A model generated the notes under the pieces. It searched no databases, was not told the DNA's origin, and saw nothing but the letters and a program-made list of their open reading frames with translations. From positions 124,001 through 188,000 of the forward strand of contig CANXME010002463.1 of the NCBI GenBank assembly GCA_948144175.1: a stretch of DNA of 64,000 nt. Reading direction: 5' to 3'. Positions 47,001-57,348 of this stretch are shown here, piece after piece (the first letter of the stretch is position 1; the number at the start of each line of letters is the position of its first letter). This DNA comes from Closterium sp. NIES-65 (Eukaryota > Streptophyta > Zygnematophyceae > Desmidiales > Closteriaceae). Both the position numbers and the translations under genes were made by a program.

Positions 47001-49977
47001 CAAGAAGAGCGGGGGTGGGGGGAGGGACGGAGTGCGGTAGGGGAAGAGGCGGTAGTAGGGTACCGACTCGTCGAACGTGACGTCCTGGGAGGACAGAACA
47101 CGTCGAGAGGTGGGGTGGTAGATCTGCCACCCAGGAGCGTCGGGGGGGAACCCCAGGAAGACGCAGGGAGCAGCGCGAGGGGACAGCTTGTCCGCAGACA
47201 AGTCGCGGACAAACGCCCGAGATCCCCAGACCCGGAACGCCGACGCATCGCCAACCTTCCCCGTCCACATCAAGACTGGGGACATCGCGGGCCGAGAGAC
47301 CCGGGGGTGAAGGTTGATCTGATGCGCGGCGTACCTGACCGCAAACGGCCACAGAAAATGGGGGGCAGCCGCATGCATCATGGACGTACGAGCGACGTCC
47401 ATGACCATGCCAATGCGGCGCTCAGCAATCCCATTCTGCTGTGGTGAGTCCGGAAGCGTGAAGGTCTGACGGATGCCTCGCGCACGACAGTAGGCACTGA
47501 GGAGGCTAGAGGAGAACTCTCCGCCTCTGTCCGAGTGCAGACGCAAAACAGGGAAGTCAGAGCCAAAGCTCCTCCGAAGCTGGAGACGAGCTGCGCGGAT
47601 CCAGTCGATCAACACCTCAGTGACCTCACCCTTGCTGCGCAAGGGGAAGACTGTGGTGTAACGCGAGTAGTCGTCAACAACCAGCAGGAAGTAGCGCTCC
47701 TGACCCTGTCCACGGACGCGGGCTGGGCCCCACACGTCCATGTGAAGCGTCTGCAACGGGGCCTCTGTCGGAGGAAACTGGGAGGAGTGAGGGGCAGCAT
47801 GCTGGCGCCCCTCGACACAGGGGACACAGGCAGGGCCAGGGCCCGGAGGAAAGGGAGGGAGGGACCGGGGAAGACCAGACACAAGGACTCGCGAGGCCAT
47901 GCCTCTGAGCCGAAGCAGAGAGGGGTGGCCAAGGCGGTGGTGCCAGAGGAGGGTCTCGTGAGACAGACGACGACACGAGCAGGGGGCAGACTCAGGACCT
48001 GACCTGGACGCTGCAGCAAACACCTGACCAGACGAAGGGACCCTACCAGACGTAGTACCTGGAGGAGAAGCAGTGGTCAGTGTGTATTGGCTCGACCCTG
48101 GCCGACGTGTAAACGTAGCCAGGTGGCGACCTGTATCCGCCTCAGTGCAGTGAGTCACCCGCTGACGAGCTGGGGTGAACTGGTGGACACCCGCATCCTG
48201 GAGGTCAGCACCACTCACCAAGTTCGTCGAGAACGAGGGGAGGTAGAGACCAGTCAGGGTGCCAGAGGGGGCCGCCGGACACGGGAGGACAGTGGAGAAG
48301 CGAGACAGGACATGCCCCCCAGAGGGGTCAGCCAGGGACACCGCAACCGGCCGACTCAGCGGCGTGAGAGTGGTGCGGTCCCTAAAGAAGGAGCGAGACG
48401 CTCCAGAGTCAAGGGTGAAGGTGTGAGAGGCCAAAGCCGACACAGTACCTGAGAGGGCAGACTCACCAGCACCTGAGAGCACAGACGCACTGGCACCTAG
48501 AGCAGCAGCCTCACTAGTACCTGACGCGGCAGTACCAATGCCCGGGTCGGGCGGGAAACACCGGTAACAGTCATCCTCATCACTACCAGTCACAGCATAC
48601 ATAGCAGAGATAATAGCATCAAAATCAAGATCATAAATGGCTACACCAGCCCTAGACAGCTCCCCCCCTGCGGGGGATCTCAGCGGCCTCCGGAAACTGC
48701 TGACGCCAGGCGTCGGTCAAGCGGCCAAAACAGCGGCGGGCTGTGTGGGTGCCTCCACACCTCTCCCCCGCACGGTCGCCGGTGCGAAGAACGTAGGGGC
48801 AGGGACCAAACGCACCACCACGCTGACGCTGCAAGTACCACTCACGGAGCTGCTGAGGGCCGGGGACGGTGCGAGAGCGCTGCTGCGGCTGCTGCTGCTG
48901 GCGCTGACCACCCCCAGAGCTGCTCCGCTGGGACGAGCCACCCCGACCCCCGCCTCCACCGCCACCCCCGCCTCCACCGCCACCCCCGTCTCCACCGCCA
49001 CCTCCCCCACCAGGACCGTCGCTCCCACCGCTCCCACCGCCTCCTCCGCTACCACCTCCGCCGCCACCTCCGCCTCCACCGCCGCCACCAGTACCTCCAC
49101 TCCCGCCACCACCACCACCGCCACCCCCACTCCCCCCGCCACCCCCACCGCCTCCTCCACCGCCCCCTCTAGCTCCACCCGCTCCCTTGCCCCCCTTGCC
49201 CTTGCCAGAGCGGCGTCTGCCGCTGGGGGCAGACGCCGCGCCGACCGACTCAAAACCAGCGAGGTCGGCCGCAGCGGCAGAGGCGACAGAGGGCAGCAGG
49301 GGGGAAGGAGAACACCCCTCAAAGATGGGGGTGCGAGGGTCACCCCGAGAGGCCCCTACAGCGACAATACTCTTCTCGGCCGCTAGCAGGGACTCCTCAA
49401 GGAGGTCGACAGTGAGAGTGGTGGGACAGACAGAGAGAAACTGGTCCCTAACGACACGAAGGGACTCATGGAGACAGGTGACGAGAAAGTAGAGAGTGAT
49501 GTACATGGGAGGAGGGTTCGCAGCGCGGAACTCAGCAGGAAGGGCAGCGCGGTAGCGGGTGTCACTAGCACGGAGGTGGGTAACTAGGTCAGCAACAGTG
49601 GGAAAGGAAGCGAGGTCAGGGAAGAGAAACGGTAGCATGAGGCGGCTAAGGGTAGCGGAGGAAGGGGAGGAGTAGCGTGCAACTACAGCGTCGTACAAGG
49701 CCTGAGCGGTCTTGCACTGGCTAAAGTGGGCACGCTCAGAGGAAGGGAGGTGGCGACGCACAGCAAGACGTGCAGCAGCATCGCGGGTCGCCCACTTGGA
49801 GCGAACAGCAGAGTCAGCATCAGCTGGCGGGGCAGGGACAGCGCCAGAGACAAAGTCAAAGAGAGAGACCTCATCTATCGCATCACACAGTAAGTACAGC
49901 TGCAGGTCTTCAATCCAGACGGCAAAGTCAATGGCCCTCCCCTCAGCGTCAAAAGTAAGAACATTGGGGGTGGCCAT
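44075..49977 (-). pseudogene. Copia B gag-pol polyprotein, two frameshifts and one UAG
   Basis: Starts MATPNVLTFDAEG at 49977. Gag has a long Gly/Ser tract (about 48940-49180) and the same variant zinc knuckle (about 48735-48800). Frame breaks lie near 48665, in a C-run, and near 46985, in a G-run after integrase. A TAG at 45604-45602 replaces the Gln of the SSQWQ motif conserved in Copia A and C. Protease (DSGASRSFF), integrase (HHRLGHPS, MDVWGP, HSDRGGEF, QQNGIAERR), RT (YVDD at 45050-45064) and RNase H (HADASWADN, CEAEIYAG) motifs are all present. The integrase-RT linker carries many GGAEPGGAEP repeats (46680-46890). Identical LTRs suggest either sequencing indels or very recent damage. 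Confidence 0.85.
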
Positions 49978-50059
49978 GGCAGCAGCTGAAAGTCTCACCG
50001 GGCTGGGAGAGTCGGGTAGGTCAGCAGCAGAGGAACACAGCTCAGGGACAGCAGCACGG

Positions 50060-51050
50060 CTCCTCAGGTGGCTCGGGCGGCTCGGGCGGCTCGGGCGGCT
50101 CGGGCGGCTCGGGCGACTCGGGCGGCTCTGGCGGCTCGGGCGGCTCTGGCGGCTCGGGCGGCTCGGGCGGCTCTGGCGGCTCGGGCGGCTCGGGTGACGC
50201 AGGGGCTCGCGGGCGGCGCGGGCTGCTGGGGCTGCTCACGTGCCGGTGGCGGGCTGTAGCTGGGCCGGTGGCGGGCCGTAGCGGGGCCGGTGGCGGGCCG
50301 TAGCTGGGCCGGCGGCGAGCTGTAGCAGGGACCGGTGGCGGGCTGTAGCAGGGCCGGTGGCGGGCTGTAGCTGGGCCGGCGGCGGGCTGTAGCAGGGGCC
50401 GGTGGCGGCTGTAGCAGGGCCGGTGGCGGGCTGTAGCTGGGCCGGCGGCGGGCTGTAGCAGGGGCCGGTGCGGGCTGTAGTGGGGCCAACGGCGGGCCGT
50501 AGTGGGGCAGGTGGCGGGCTGTAGCGGGCCAGTGGCGGGGTGTAGAGGGGCCAGTGGCGGGCTGTAGCGGGGCCGACAGCAGCTGGAGCGGGGCCGGCGT
50601 AGGGCCGTGGTGGGGCCGACGAGGTCTGGGCGGGGCCGACGAGGGGCCGAAGTGGGGCCTAGGCGGGCCGGCGGGGCCTAAGCGGGGCCAACGCGGGGCC
50701 GACGGGGCCTAAGCAGGGCCAACTCGGGGCCGACGGGGTTTAGGCGGGGCCGACGCGGGGTCAAAGCGGGGCCTAAGCGGGGCCGACGGGCCTAAGCGGG
50801 GCTACGCGGGGCCGACGTGGGGCCTAAGCGGGGCCGACGAGGCCTACGCGGGGCCGACGAGGGGCCTAGGCGGGGCCGATGAGGGGCCGACGGGGTCTAG
50901 GCGGGGCCGACGCGGGGCCTAAGTGGGGCCGACGGGGGCTACGCGGGGCCGAATAGGGGCCTAGGTGGGGCCGACGAGGGGCCTAAGCGGGGCCGACGAG
51001 GGGCCTAAGCGGGGCCGACGAGGGGCCTAAGCGGGAGCACGACGGGGAGG
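50060..51050 (-). repeat. Copia B leader tandem repeats
   Basis: Three blocks between gag and the 5' LTR: (GGCTCGGGC)n at 50070-50190; units built on GGCGGGCTGTAGCTGGGCCG at 50240-50560; units built on GGGGCCGACGAGGGGCCTA at 50600-51030. The hairpin GCGCGCCTCGGGGCGCGC is at 51079-51096. Confidence 0.85.
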
Positions 51051-51146
51051 GCGACACGGAGGGTCGCAGAAAAAAAATGCGCGCCTCGGGGCGCGCTTCG
51101 GTGGGCCCTAGGAACAGGCCCTAAGAAGGGACCTGCTCTGATACCA

Positions 51147-51277
51147 TGAGAAAGTTTGAACAAGAATGAATGACTATGAAATGAAGTGGGTACAAATAGG
51201 AAACCCTAATTGTGTTGTACCCCCTATGGGATACCCCACTATAGCCTACAGAAACAAGTAAGCTATAAGTTCTGACA
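51147..51277 (-). repeat. Copia B 5' LTR
   Basis: Identical by eye to 43732-43862. Confidence 0.95.
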
Positions 51278-51600
51278 ACATCACGTTTTTCAATACAGAC
51301 AAAACGCGCGCGAGATAATAGTACCCGAATCTGTACAGTAGATTTGAGAGTTTCGACTTTTTGGCGGGCGTTTCAACGAGTGACCAAACGTGATAACCCT
51401 GCGGGGCGAGGTGTGACCACGCGTGATAGCGCTGTGATCACACGTGATAGCGAAGTACTGTACTGTGACTGTCCGTGATAACCCCGTGACCAAACGTGAT
51501 AATACGGCCTAAATTGTGACTGCGCGTATAATTTCCCATTCGTTTATCTCACCAAGCGCGTTTCGGTCGGAGGTGCTTGTCGTTTTTGCCCGCTTTTAAC

Positions 51601-52372
51601 CAGGGCCCAAAATAGGTTTAGGCTCACTCTTTCAAATCAGGGTGGCAGGCCCTCCGTACCCTGACTGTTAGGGTAATTTTCGTGGTACACTGTTACAGCA
51701 GTGTAAAAATTTGGGTACACTGATTTCAGCAGGGTATGTTTTCCGGTACACTGATGCATTAGAAAATACTTAGAAAGGTGAGAATAGTCGAACGACGAAC
51801 GTGAGAAATGTGAGAGAATGGCGAGAGGCTGAGAGACTCCTTGGGAATCACGAAGCCCAAGAAGGCCCAAGCAGCACGGTTTCCGCGCACTGCGGGAAGT
51901 GCATGGCAGAGGCTGCAACACCACAATCACTGCCATGTGGTGCAAATGACAGCACGAAACCCACCTGTCGCGCATTTTGGCACCCTTGGCAGTGAGCGAT
52001 GCTTCGGGAACGCCCTACGTTGCTTGGATGTTGCTCAACGGACCAATCATAGACGTGCGCGTGCAGCTCACTGCTTCTACGTTGGCGCGCTAGTGGGCAT
52101 ACCGTACAAATGCTCCAGTGGGTCCGTGGTGAAATTTGTCTTTGCGCGTACTGTGGCGGAATACTCAGTTAGAAAAAGATCCGGTAACAGTGTAGTTGAG
52201 CCCGTACCCTGATACAGCCAGTGTAACTAAACTTGTTACAAGAGTACTTTTCTCAGTATCCTGATTTCACTAGGGTAAAAAATTGCATAGCCTGATTTCA
52301 CAAGGGTAACTGCCAAAAAACGGCCTACCATCAGGGCAAAAGGGGTATTTTACCCTTGAAATTTGGGGCCTT
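51601..52372. mobile_element. hAT-like non-autonomous element
   Basis: The 8-bp duplication CTTTTAAC is at 51593-51600 and 52373-52380. The left end starts CAGGGCCCAAAAT, the CAGGG start usual for hAT elements. The right end, reverse complemented, reads AAGGCCCCAAATT, an imperfect match. Subterminal regions on both sides repeat TACCCTGA...AGGGTAA and GATTTCA motifs. The 772-bp interior has no transposase or other recognisable coding region. Confidence 0.75.
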
Positions 52373-52380
52373 CTTTTAAC

Positions 52381-53016
52381 GTCTACGAGTCACATTTCCC
52401 TGCGTATTGCCGTCCCTGCTCCCAAAATGTGGCCATAAATACGTTTTTGCAACTGTAGGCCGGCCTGACCTAATCATAACTAATAAATTTGGCCTCGTCT
52501 TTAGCGCGAATGCATGTAACCGTAATACTCTGCCACCAATTTTCTTCAACGTTTAGCAATTCAAAGATGAACTGATCACGCGCGTAAATCGATCCTATGT
52601 GACATAAACGCATCGCTCCCAACCTTCTATGTGAACGTACCGAGCTGGTGGCATAATCGCGGGTGCATCAAACGAGTAAGTGGGTGTAAACCGAGGTCCT
52701 AGCCAAGCAACGTGTTACGTAACGGGCTTGGTTCACGAACTCGACGGTCCGCAAAACAGAAATTCAACCAGTCACATTTTCGCAAGGTGTGTCGGAGGCA
52801 AGCCCCTGGTTGGGCATTTCGCAATTTTCGCAGACATGTTGCTATGGTATCCCAGAAAACACCACCATATCAGAACATGCACCGGACCACCGCGCATTCC
52901 ATAACTTTTTACGTTCTTGACGTTGCCCTTCCCCCGCCCCACTCAGCGACTGCGAAATTGCGAAGAGTCGAAGACCATCTCAAGAGTCACGACCTGAAAT
53001 GAACATCCCAACGCAA
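52381..53016. other. Host spacer left of element 3
   Basis: No gene is seen. 52845-52945 is related to the region upstream of the LRR gene (17700-17830). Confidence 0.5.
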
Positions 53017-54704
53017 TTCGGCCATCGGAGTCGATTTGCCTGGGTCGTCAGGAGGGGTCGTCAGAGCCGGGCATGACGAGGCGGGCAACTGACGCGCGTG
53101 CAGGCCTGCCAGCCTGGCCCTGGGCTAGGCCGAGCGCACGACCGCCGCCCCGCAACCCCTCCACGAAAGTAAACAGCGCCCCACGTTATCGTGTGGGGGC
53201 GGCGAAGTGGCGACCCCCTCGCGCAAGGGAAAGTTACCCTCGCGCGACGGCAGCCCTTCCGTCCTTGTTGCCTGCGAAGTCATTGTGACCCTCGCGACCT
53301 GCCCGGACGGGCAAGCGAGGGCCATGCGAAATTCGGGTGCTCCCCTCGGGACATTCGACAATTTCGCGACCCGTTGCGGTGACGCCACGTGTTCGCCCGT
53401 GAATTCGCATCGAATGCACATTTCGTACCCGCCGAAATTCGAGCGACATTAGATTGCTCGCATCGCGGCGCAACATTTTCGCGACCAGCTGTGAAATCGA
53501 CATGTATCGATCGAAACGTCGCACCGCGCGCATGCGAATTTGCGCCCCCTGGCCGACCGAGGCCAGGGGACGTGACGTCGACCTGCTGGCTCGGCGGCGA
53601 AGTGCACTTGTGCCACGCCACTTGTGCATGAGCCCTGCCGAGCCAGGCACCACGACCCATGAGGCGATGCTCAACCGGGCCTGCAAGGCTCCGCCTCGCT
53701 TTTCTTTGTGGAAGGTGGACTCGGCCCTCATTTTCGCCTTCTCGTTTCTCTTTCATCCTTTTTCCCAGCTCTGCGCCTTCCATACTCCCATTGTATCTTC
53801 CCTTAACCTGTAGCATCCTCGCTTTCCCGCCATGGTGGCCGACCCGAAAGCCGCCGAAGCGGCGCCGACTTCTCAGGACTTCCCCCTGCATCTCGACATC
53901 GGTAGAGGACTCACTGCCAAGTTCGAGGAATACGACTGCGCCGTTCTCACAAACCCTAGCCTAGAGTTTAACGCCCGTTGCTTGGGACTCGGCCTCAAGT
54001 AAGTGTCTTACGGGGATGTCGGCGTCTAGCACTGGCTTCCATGCTGGTCGAGCATTCGCGGGGTTCCATGCGACCCGTCGTTTAGGTCGACGAGTTTAGG
54101 GTTCATGTCGATCACATCGTTGATGTTGACGTACGGTGTTAGGTCGGCGTCGGCGCTGGGTTGTGCCATAGTCGTTCGGCTCCCTTCATTACACCGCTGC
54201 GAGGGTGATGAACCGTCATACTATTGCCACAACCATCATATCCACCGTCGTGCCGTGCACCCCGTCACTCAATTCTTCTTACTATGCATACGTGCAGGCA
54301 CGCATGGATGCACGCAACGCCTACCAACGAGTGATTGTGGTCGATAGGAGTCGACCGGCTTTCGGGCGGCGATGGGACAGGACGACCACACATGCTTCGC
54401 GATGGTTGTCGACGCCGACGTAGCGGTTATCCCACTAACATCGAGGTGAACTAGTTCGGGGTCACCCTGGTGTGTGCTGCAATCTGTGTCCGTGATCTGT
54501 TCTGAGTGAAGTCGACGTGCATTGTCTGTGCAGCATCGCACCGGTCCCAGGATCATATTGCAGCCTTGTCATCATCCTGTGGCCCAACGATTCGTTGAAG
54601 GCATAAGGGCAGAAGATCAGGACATTAATCCGGCACGCTGATCCGCGGACAGTGAAGGAGTGGCACCGCGATGAGGCGATCCGCGTGTTGAAGTGAGCTT
54701 GACA

Positions 54705-54846
54705 TGTCAGAATCCCAACCACTAGACCATTGGGATAAAAGGGCTTGTTTCAGTAGCGGGTCAGTGCGCCCATAACCCCCCAGGCAAACGCGCCTGTAAC
54801 CCCTCTTAGGATCGATCGGGGATCTCACAGTGTAGCTCTACTGACA
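54705..54846 (-). repeat. TRIM 3' LTR
   Basis: Differs from the other LTR at about three positions (for example AGACC/AGATC and GGGCTT/GAGCTT), plus one base in a C-run. Confidence 0.9.
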
Positions 54847-54939
54847 CCCCCCCACACTGGGAGGCCCAGGACTGAGCACAGTGGCAACGGCCAACATGTG
54901 CATACACCGGGATTCGAACCCGAGACCGCTCTGATACCA

Positions 54940-55082
54940 TGTCAGAATCCCAACCACTAGATCATTGGGATAAAAGAGCTTGTTTCAGTAGCGGGTCAGT
55001 GCGCCCATAACCCCCCCAGGCAAACGCGCCTGTAACCCCTCTTAGGATCGATCGGGGATCTCACAGTGTAGCTCTACTGACA
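54940..55082 (-). repeat. TRIM 5' LTR
   Basis: Adjacent on its left to the tRNA-Met primer complement GCTCTGATACCA. Confidence 0.9.
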
Positions 55083-55315
55083 CGACAGTGTAGTCGACGT
55101 CGCATGCAAATTCCCAGCGGAGCGTGCCCCATGCTTACCGACCGTCTATGCCATGCTTATGCAGGTTTTTCCGGGCGGCTGTTCTGGCCAAGCTGCGGCG
55201 CGATGGTAGTAAATGGGAGTGGGCGAAGCTGTCCAAAGAAGAGGTGCAGGAGAGGCTCGCCGACTGCGATCAACCCCTTCGAGATGTGAGCACCGAACGA
55301 TTTACCGTCCTATGG

Positions 55316-56578
55316 TGTGACATCCTTGTGGAGAGTCACTCTACAACGGTAATGAGCTAGACTACGGGGTTGGGACGAACTACTAGGAGTGATCGTAGCT
55401 TTGCTTGTGTTGGCACATTCACGAGAGAAGTTGGCAAGAGTTTCACTAGCAAAGTTGGAATTACTGAATGATTCAACAAGCGATGGCAACAATGACTATA
55501 TCAGGCACCTAGCAACCCTACTGCTAGCCTGGTCGACCGCCAGCGCAGCTCGGTCGACCGCCTGCCTGCGTTGCGTAGAGGAGCTGCGCCGACACTGCAG
55601 AAGGGCAACCTGCAAACAGAGCAGGTCGACGGCATGCCAATGCTGCAGCAGAGCGGCTGTCCAGCGTTGCCCCGTAGAACACAGCAGTGCGCACGCTCAC
55701 AGATGCGCGCAGACGATTGGCCCGACTTGCCTCGTTGGGCATCCGTCGGCTGTTGTCTGCGCCTGACGAGCCACATCGACTCTGAGATACCAGCCCGCAG
55801 TCGCCTGCGCCATCACATCCTCGACGACGTTCGCGTGCCTCCGCAGAACTCGTCGAGCAGGTTACCCGGTTGACCCGGTCGACCACCAGGTGCTTCCGGT
55901 CGACCACCACTGCTTCTGGTCAACCACCAGGTCCCTCTGGTCGACCACTAGGTGCCTCTGGTCGACCACCAGGTGCCTCTGGTCGACCACAACTCTCGTC
56001 GAGCTACCCCCTGGTCGACGGACCCGTTCCGTCGACCGGAACAGTCAGCTGTTGTCGCCAAGCTCCCCTTGCCGACAGCTGCTCACTTGTCAGGTCGACA
56101 GACTGCTCCGTCAACCTCCCGGTCGAGCTGAAGGTTGACGGGATGCTCGGAGACCTTCTGGTCGAGCTGCAGGTCGACGGGATGCTTTGGAGACCTCCCG
56201 GTCGAGCTGCAGGTCGACGGAATGCTCCGGAGACCTCCCGCTCGAGCTGCAGGCCTTGGTCGACGTCCCACCCGTCTCCCAGACTAGTCACTTGCAGCTG
56301 TCGAGCTCCGTGGTCGACAGCAACACCACAGCGGTCCCCTGCAGCTCGACGAAGCCTGCCGAGCAGCTCTCCCACTGTGAACGGCCGGCTGCTACTCCCG
56401 TACATCTGACCATGTCGTCGGCGTTGCCCAAGCGAGGGCGGGGCCAACACTCCATTTCCGTTAACACTCCCCTACCGCGCTCTCGCTCGGGCCTCCAGCC
56501 CACACGTCAGTACTCCTCGACGTGCACCCCACACACAGCACGCCGTCACCGCACCAGCCGTGCAGAAGGGCACGGCAC
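55316..56578 (-). other. 3' non-coding part of Copia D, with GTCGAC-rich tandem repeats
   Basis: Starts TGTGACATCC inside intron 4 of gene A3 and runs to the stop of the Copia D fragment. It should contain the 3' LTR of that element, but without a partner LTR the border cannot be set. 55880-56000 has repeats of TCTGGTCGACCACCAGGTGC, and 56120-56240 has repeats of GTCGAGCTGCAGGTCGACGG. No coding domain is seen. Confidence 0.55.
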
Positions 56579-57348
56579 CTACTGCTGCACTTTGTCATCG
56601 CCGTCGCCAACGTCGGCCAGACGAACTTGGCCGATGGCGACAGAGAACCGGTTGAAAGCCGGAAAATGCAGCGCCTTCGTCAGGAAGTCCGCCGGCTGCT
56701 CGGTGATCGGGATGTACTTCAGCACAAATTTCCCGCGCCTCACCATGTGCTGCAGCCAGACGTAGCGTCGCTCGATGTGCTTGAGGTTGCCCGTCAGCCC
56801 CAAGCCCTCTGCGATCGTGATTGCCGACTTGTTGACGCGGAGGATGGTCGGCTTCCCAGCGTTGAGCAGCTTGAATTCCGCAAGGAGGAAGCGAAGTCGA
56901 CGTCCCTCCTTGCCGGCATCTGTGGCCGCCACGTACTCCAATTCGGTCGATAACAATATCGCGCACTTGATGCGCAAGCTCGACCAGGAGACGGCGGCCC
57001 CTCCGTAGACGAACATGTAGCCTCCTGTGCTCGTCTGGTTCTGCTTGTCGCCCGCATCGTCGACGTCGACGTAGCCGATCAGCTCCAACAATTCTGGTCC
57101 ACCGCCGAACCCCAAAGCGGTGTCGCGGGTGTCGGCGAGGTAGGCGAGGCAGCGGTCGACCTCGCGCCAATGCTGGTCGCTCCTCATCGTGAGGCCGCTC
57201 CCCGGCTTGCTGCAGGCGAACGCGATGTCCGGCCTCGTCATCGTCGCCGCGAACTGCAGCGAGCCAACCTTCTGCCCGTACTCCTCCTCCTCGCGCTCCT
57301 GAGCCTCCTCGTCATCGAACGTCAGCAGAGCGTAGGCGTCGACCGAGA
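56579..57348 (-). pseudogene. Copia D: C-terminal RT and RNase H fragment
   Basis: The open frame runs from the junction at about 57348 to TAG at 56579. It has the Copia RT C-terminal motif VGSLQFAATMTRPDIAFACSK, then RNase H motifs: LIGYVDVDDAGD, TSTGGYMFVYGGAAVSWSS, STELEYVA and KHIERRYVWLQHMV, with ITEQPADFLTKAL at the end. It belongs to a different Copia lineage from A, B and C (KHIERR versus KHIALRYF). Its upstream gag-pol is missing; instead Copia C joins it. Classical catalytic spacing is partly altered (GYVDVDDAG for the usual YSDADWAG), so activity is doubtful. Confidence 0.75.

Larger units (their letters stand above)
43732..51277 (-). mobile_element. Copia B: full-length Ty1/Copia retrotransposon nested in the foldback element
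   Basis: The 131-bp LTRs (43732-43862, 51147-51277) look identical, indicating very recent insertion. The duplication ACATC is at 43727-43731 and 51278-51282. The primer site TGGTATCAGAGC (minus strand) is at 51146-51135. A tandem-repeat leader, gag-pol and a TATGGGGGTG polypurine tract follow. Its pre-polypurine block at 43925-43970 is shared with Copia A, N1 and N3. Confidence 0.95.
42889..51537. mobile_element. Mutator-like foldback element with 480-bp terminal inverted repeats (split by Copia B)
   Basis: Without Copia B this is a 1,098-bp palindromic element. The left arm is 42889-43368, the loop 43369-43506, and the right arm 43507-43731 plus 51283-51537. Termini read GGGAAATTATACGCGC and its complement. 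The 9-bp duplication ATTCGTTTA is at 42880-42888 and 51538-51546. Long inverted repeats and a 9-bp duplication are typical of Mutator-like elements. Each arm carries about five subterminal TATCACG-N3-GNTCAC boxes (for example 42925-42940). The loop has no transposase. Confidence 0.88.
54705..55082 (-). mobile_element. TRIM (378-bp miniature LTR retrotransposon) in an intron of gene A3
   Basis: LTRs lie at 54705-54846 and 54940-55082 (142-143 bp, TGTCAGAATCCC...CTACTGACA), almost identical. Flanks are TGACA and CGACA, an imperfect 5-bp duplication. On the minus strand the primer site TGGTATCAGAGC lies next to the right LTR and is followed by GGTTCGAATCCCGG, a tRNA B-box-like sequence. The left end of the 93-bp interior is C-rich on the plus strand (ACCCCCCC), giving a polypurine tract on the minus strand. 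Confidence 0.9.
53832..55288 (+). pseudogene. Gene A3: degenerate copy of exons 1-4 of companion gene A
   Basis: Exon 1 (53832-53998, 167 nt) begins MVADPKAAEAAPTSQDFPL and is clearly related to A1 exon 1 (DFPLRHRMGRGL versus DFPLHLDIGRGL), with a GTAAGT donor. Exon 2 (about 54299-54446) retains DHTCFAMVVDADVAVIPLTS but needs frame changes. Exon 3 (about 54534-54692) matches A1 (PGSYCSLVIIL, HRDEAIRVLK) but contains TAA where A1 has Glu. Exon 4 (about 55168-55288) is FFRAAVLAKL...RLADCDQPLRD with a GTGAGC donor. A TRIM occupies the intron between exons 3 and 4. Exons 5 and 6 are missing. Confidence 0.8.
53017..55315 (+). mobile_element. Element 3: 5' part of a third tyrosine-recombinase element
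   Basis: 53017-53831 matches the left arm of element 1 (GACGAGGC...CTGACGCGCGTGC, CCCACGTTAYCG, the GCCGAGCCAGG block and the pyrimidine-rich leader). It is followed by remnants of gene A. Its continuation to the right is cut by Copia D/C at about 55316; the rest may lie beyond the window. It is closer to element 1 than to element 2, sharing GTCGNC-rich DNA and recognisable noncoding sequence. Confidence 0.7.
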
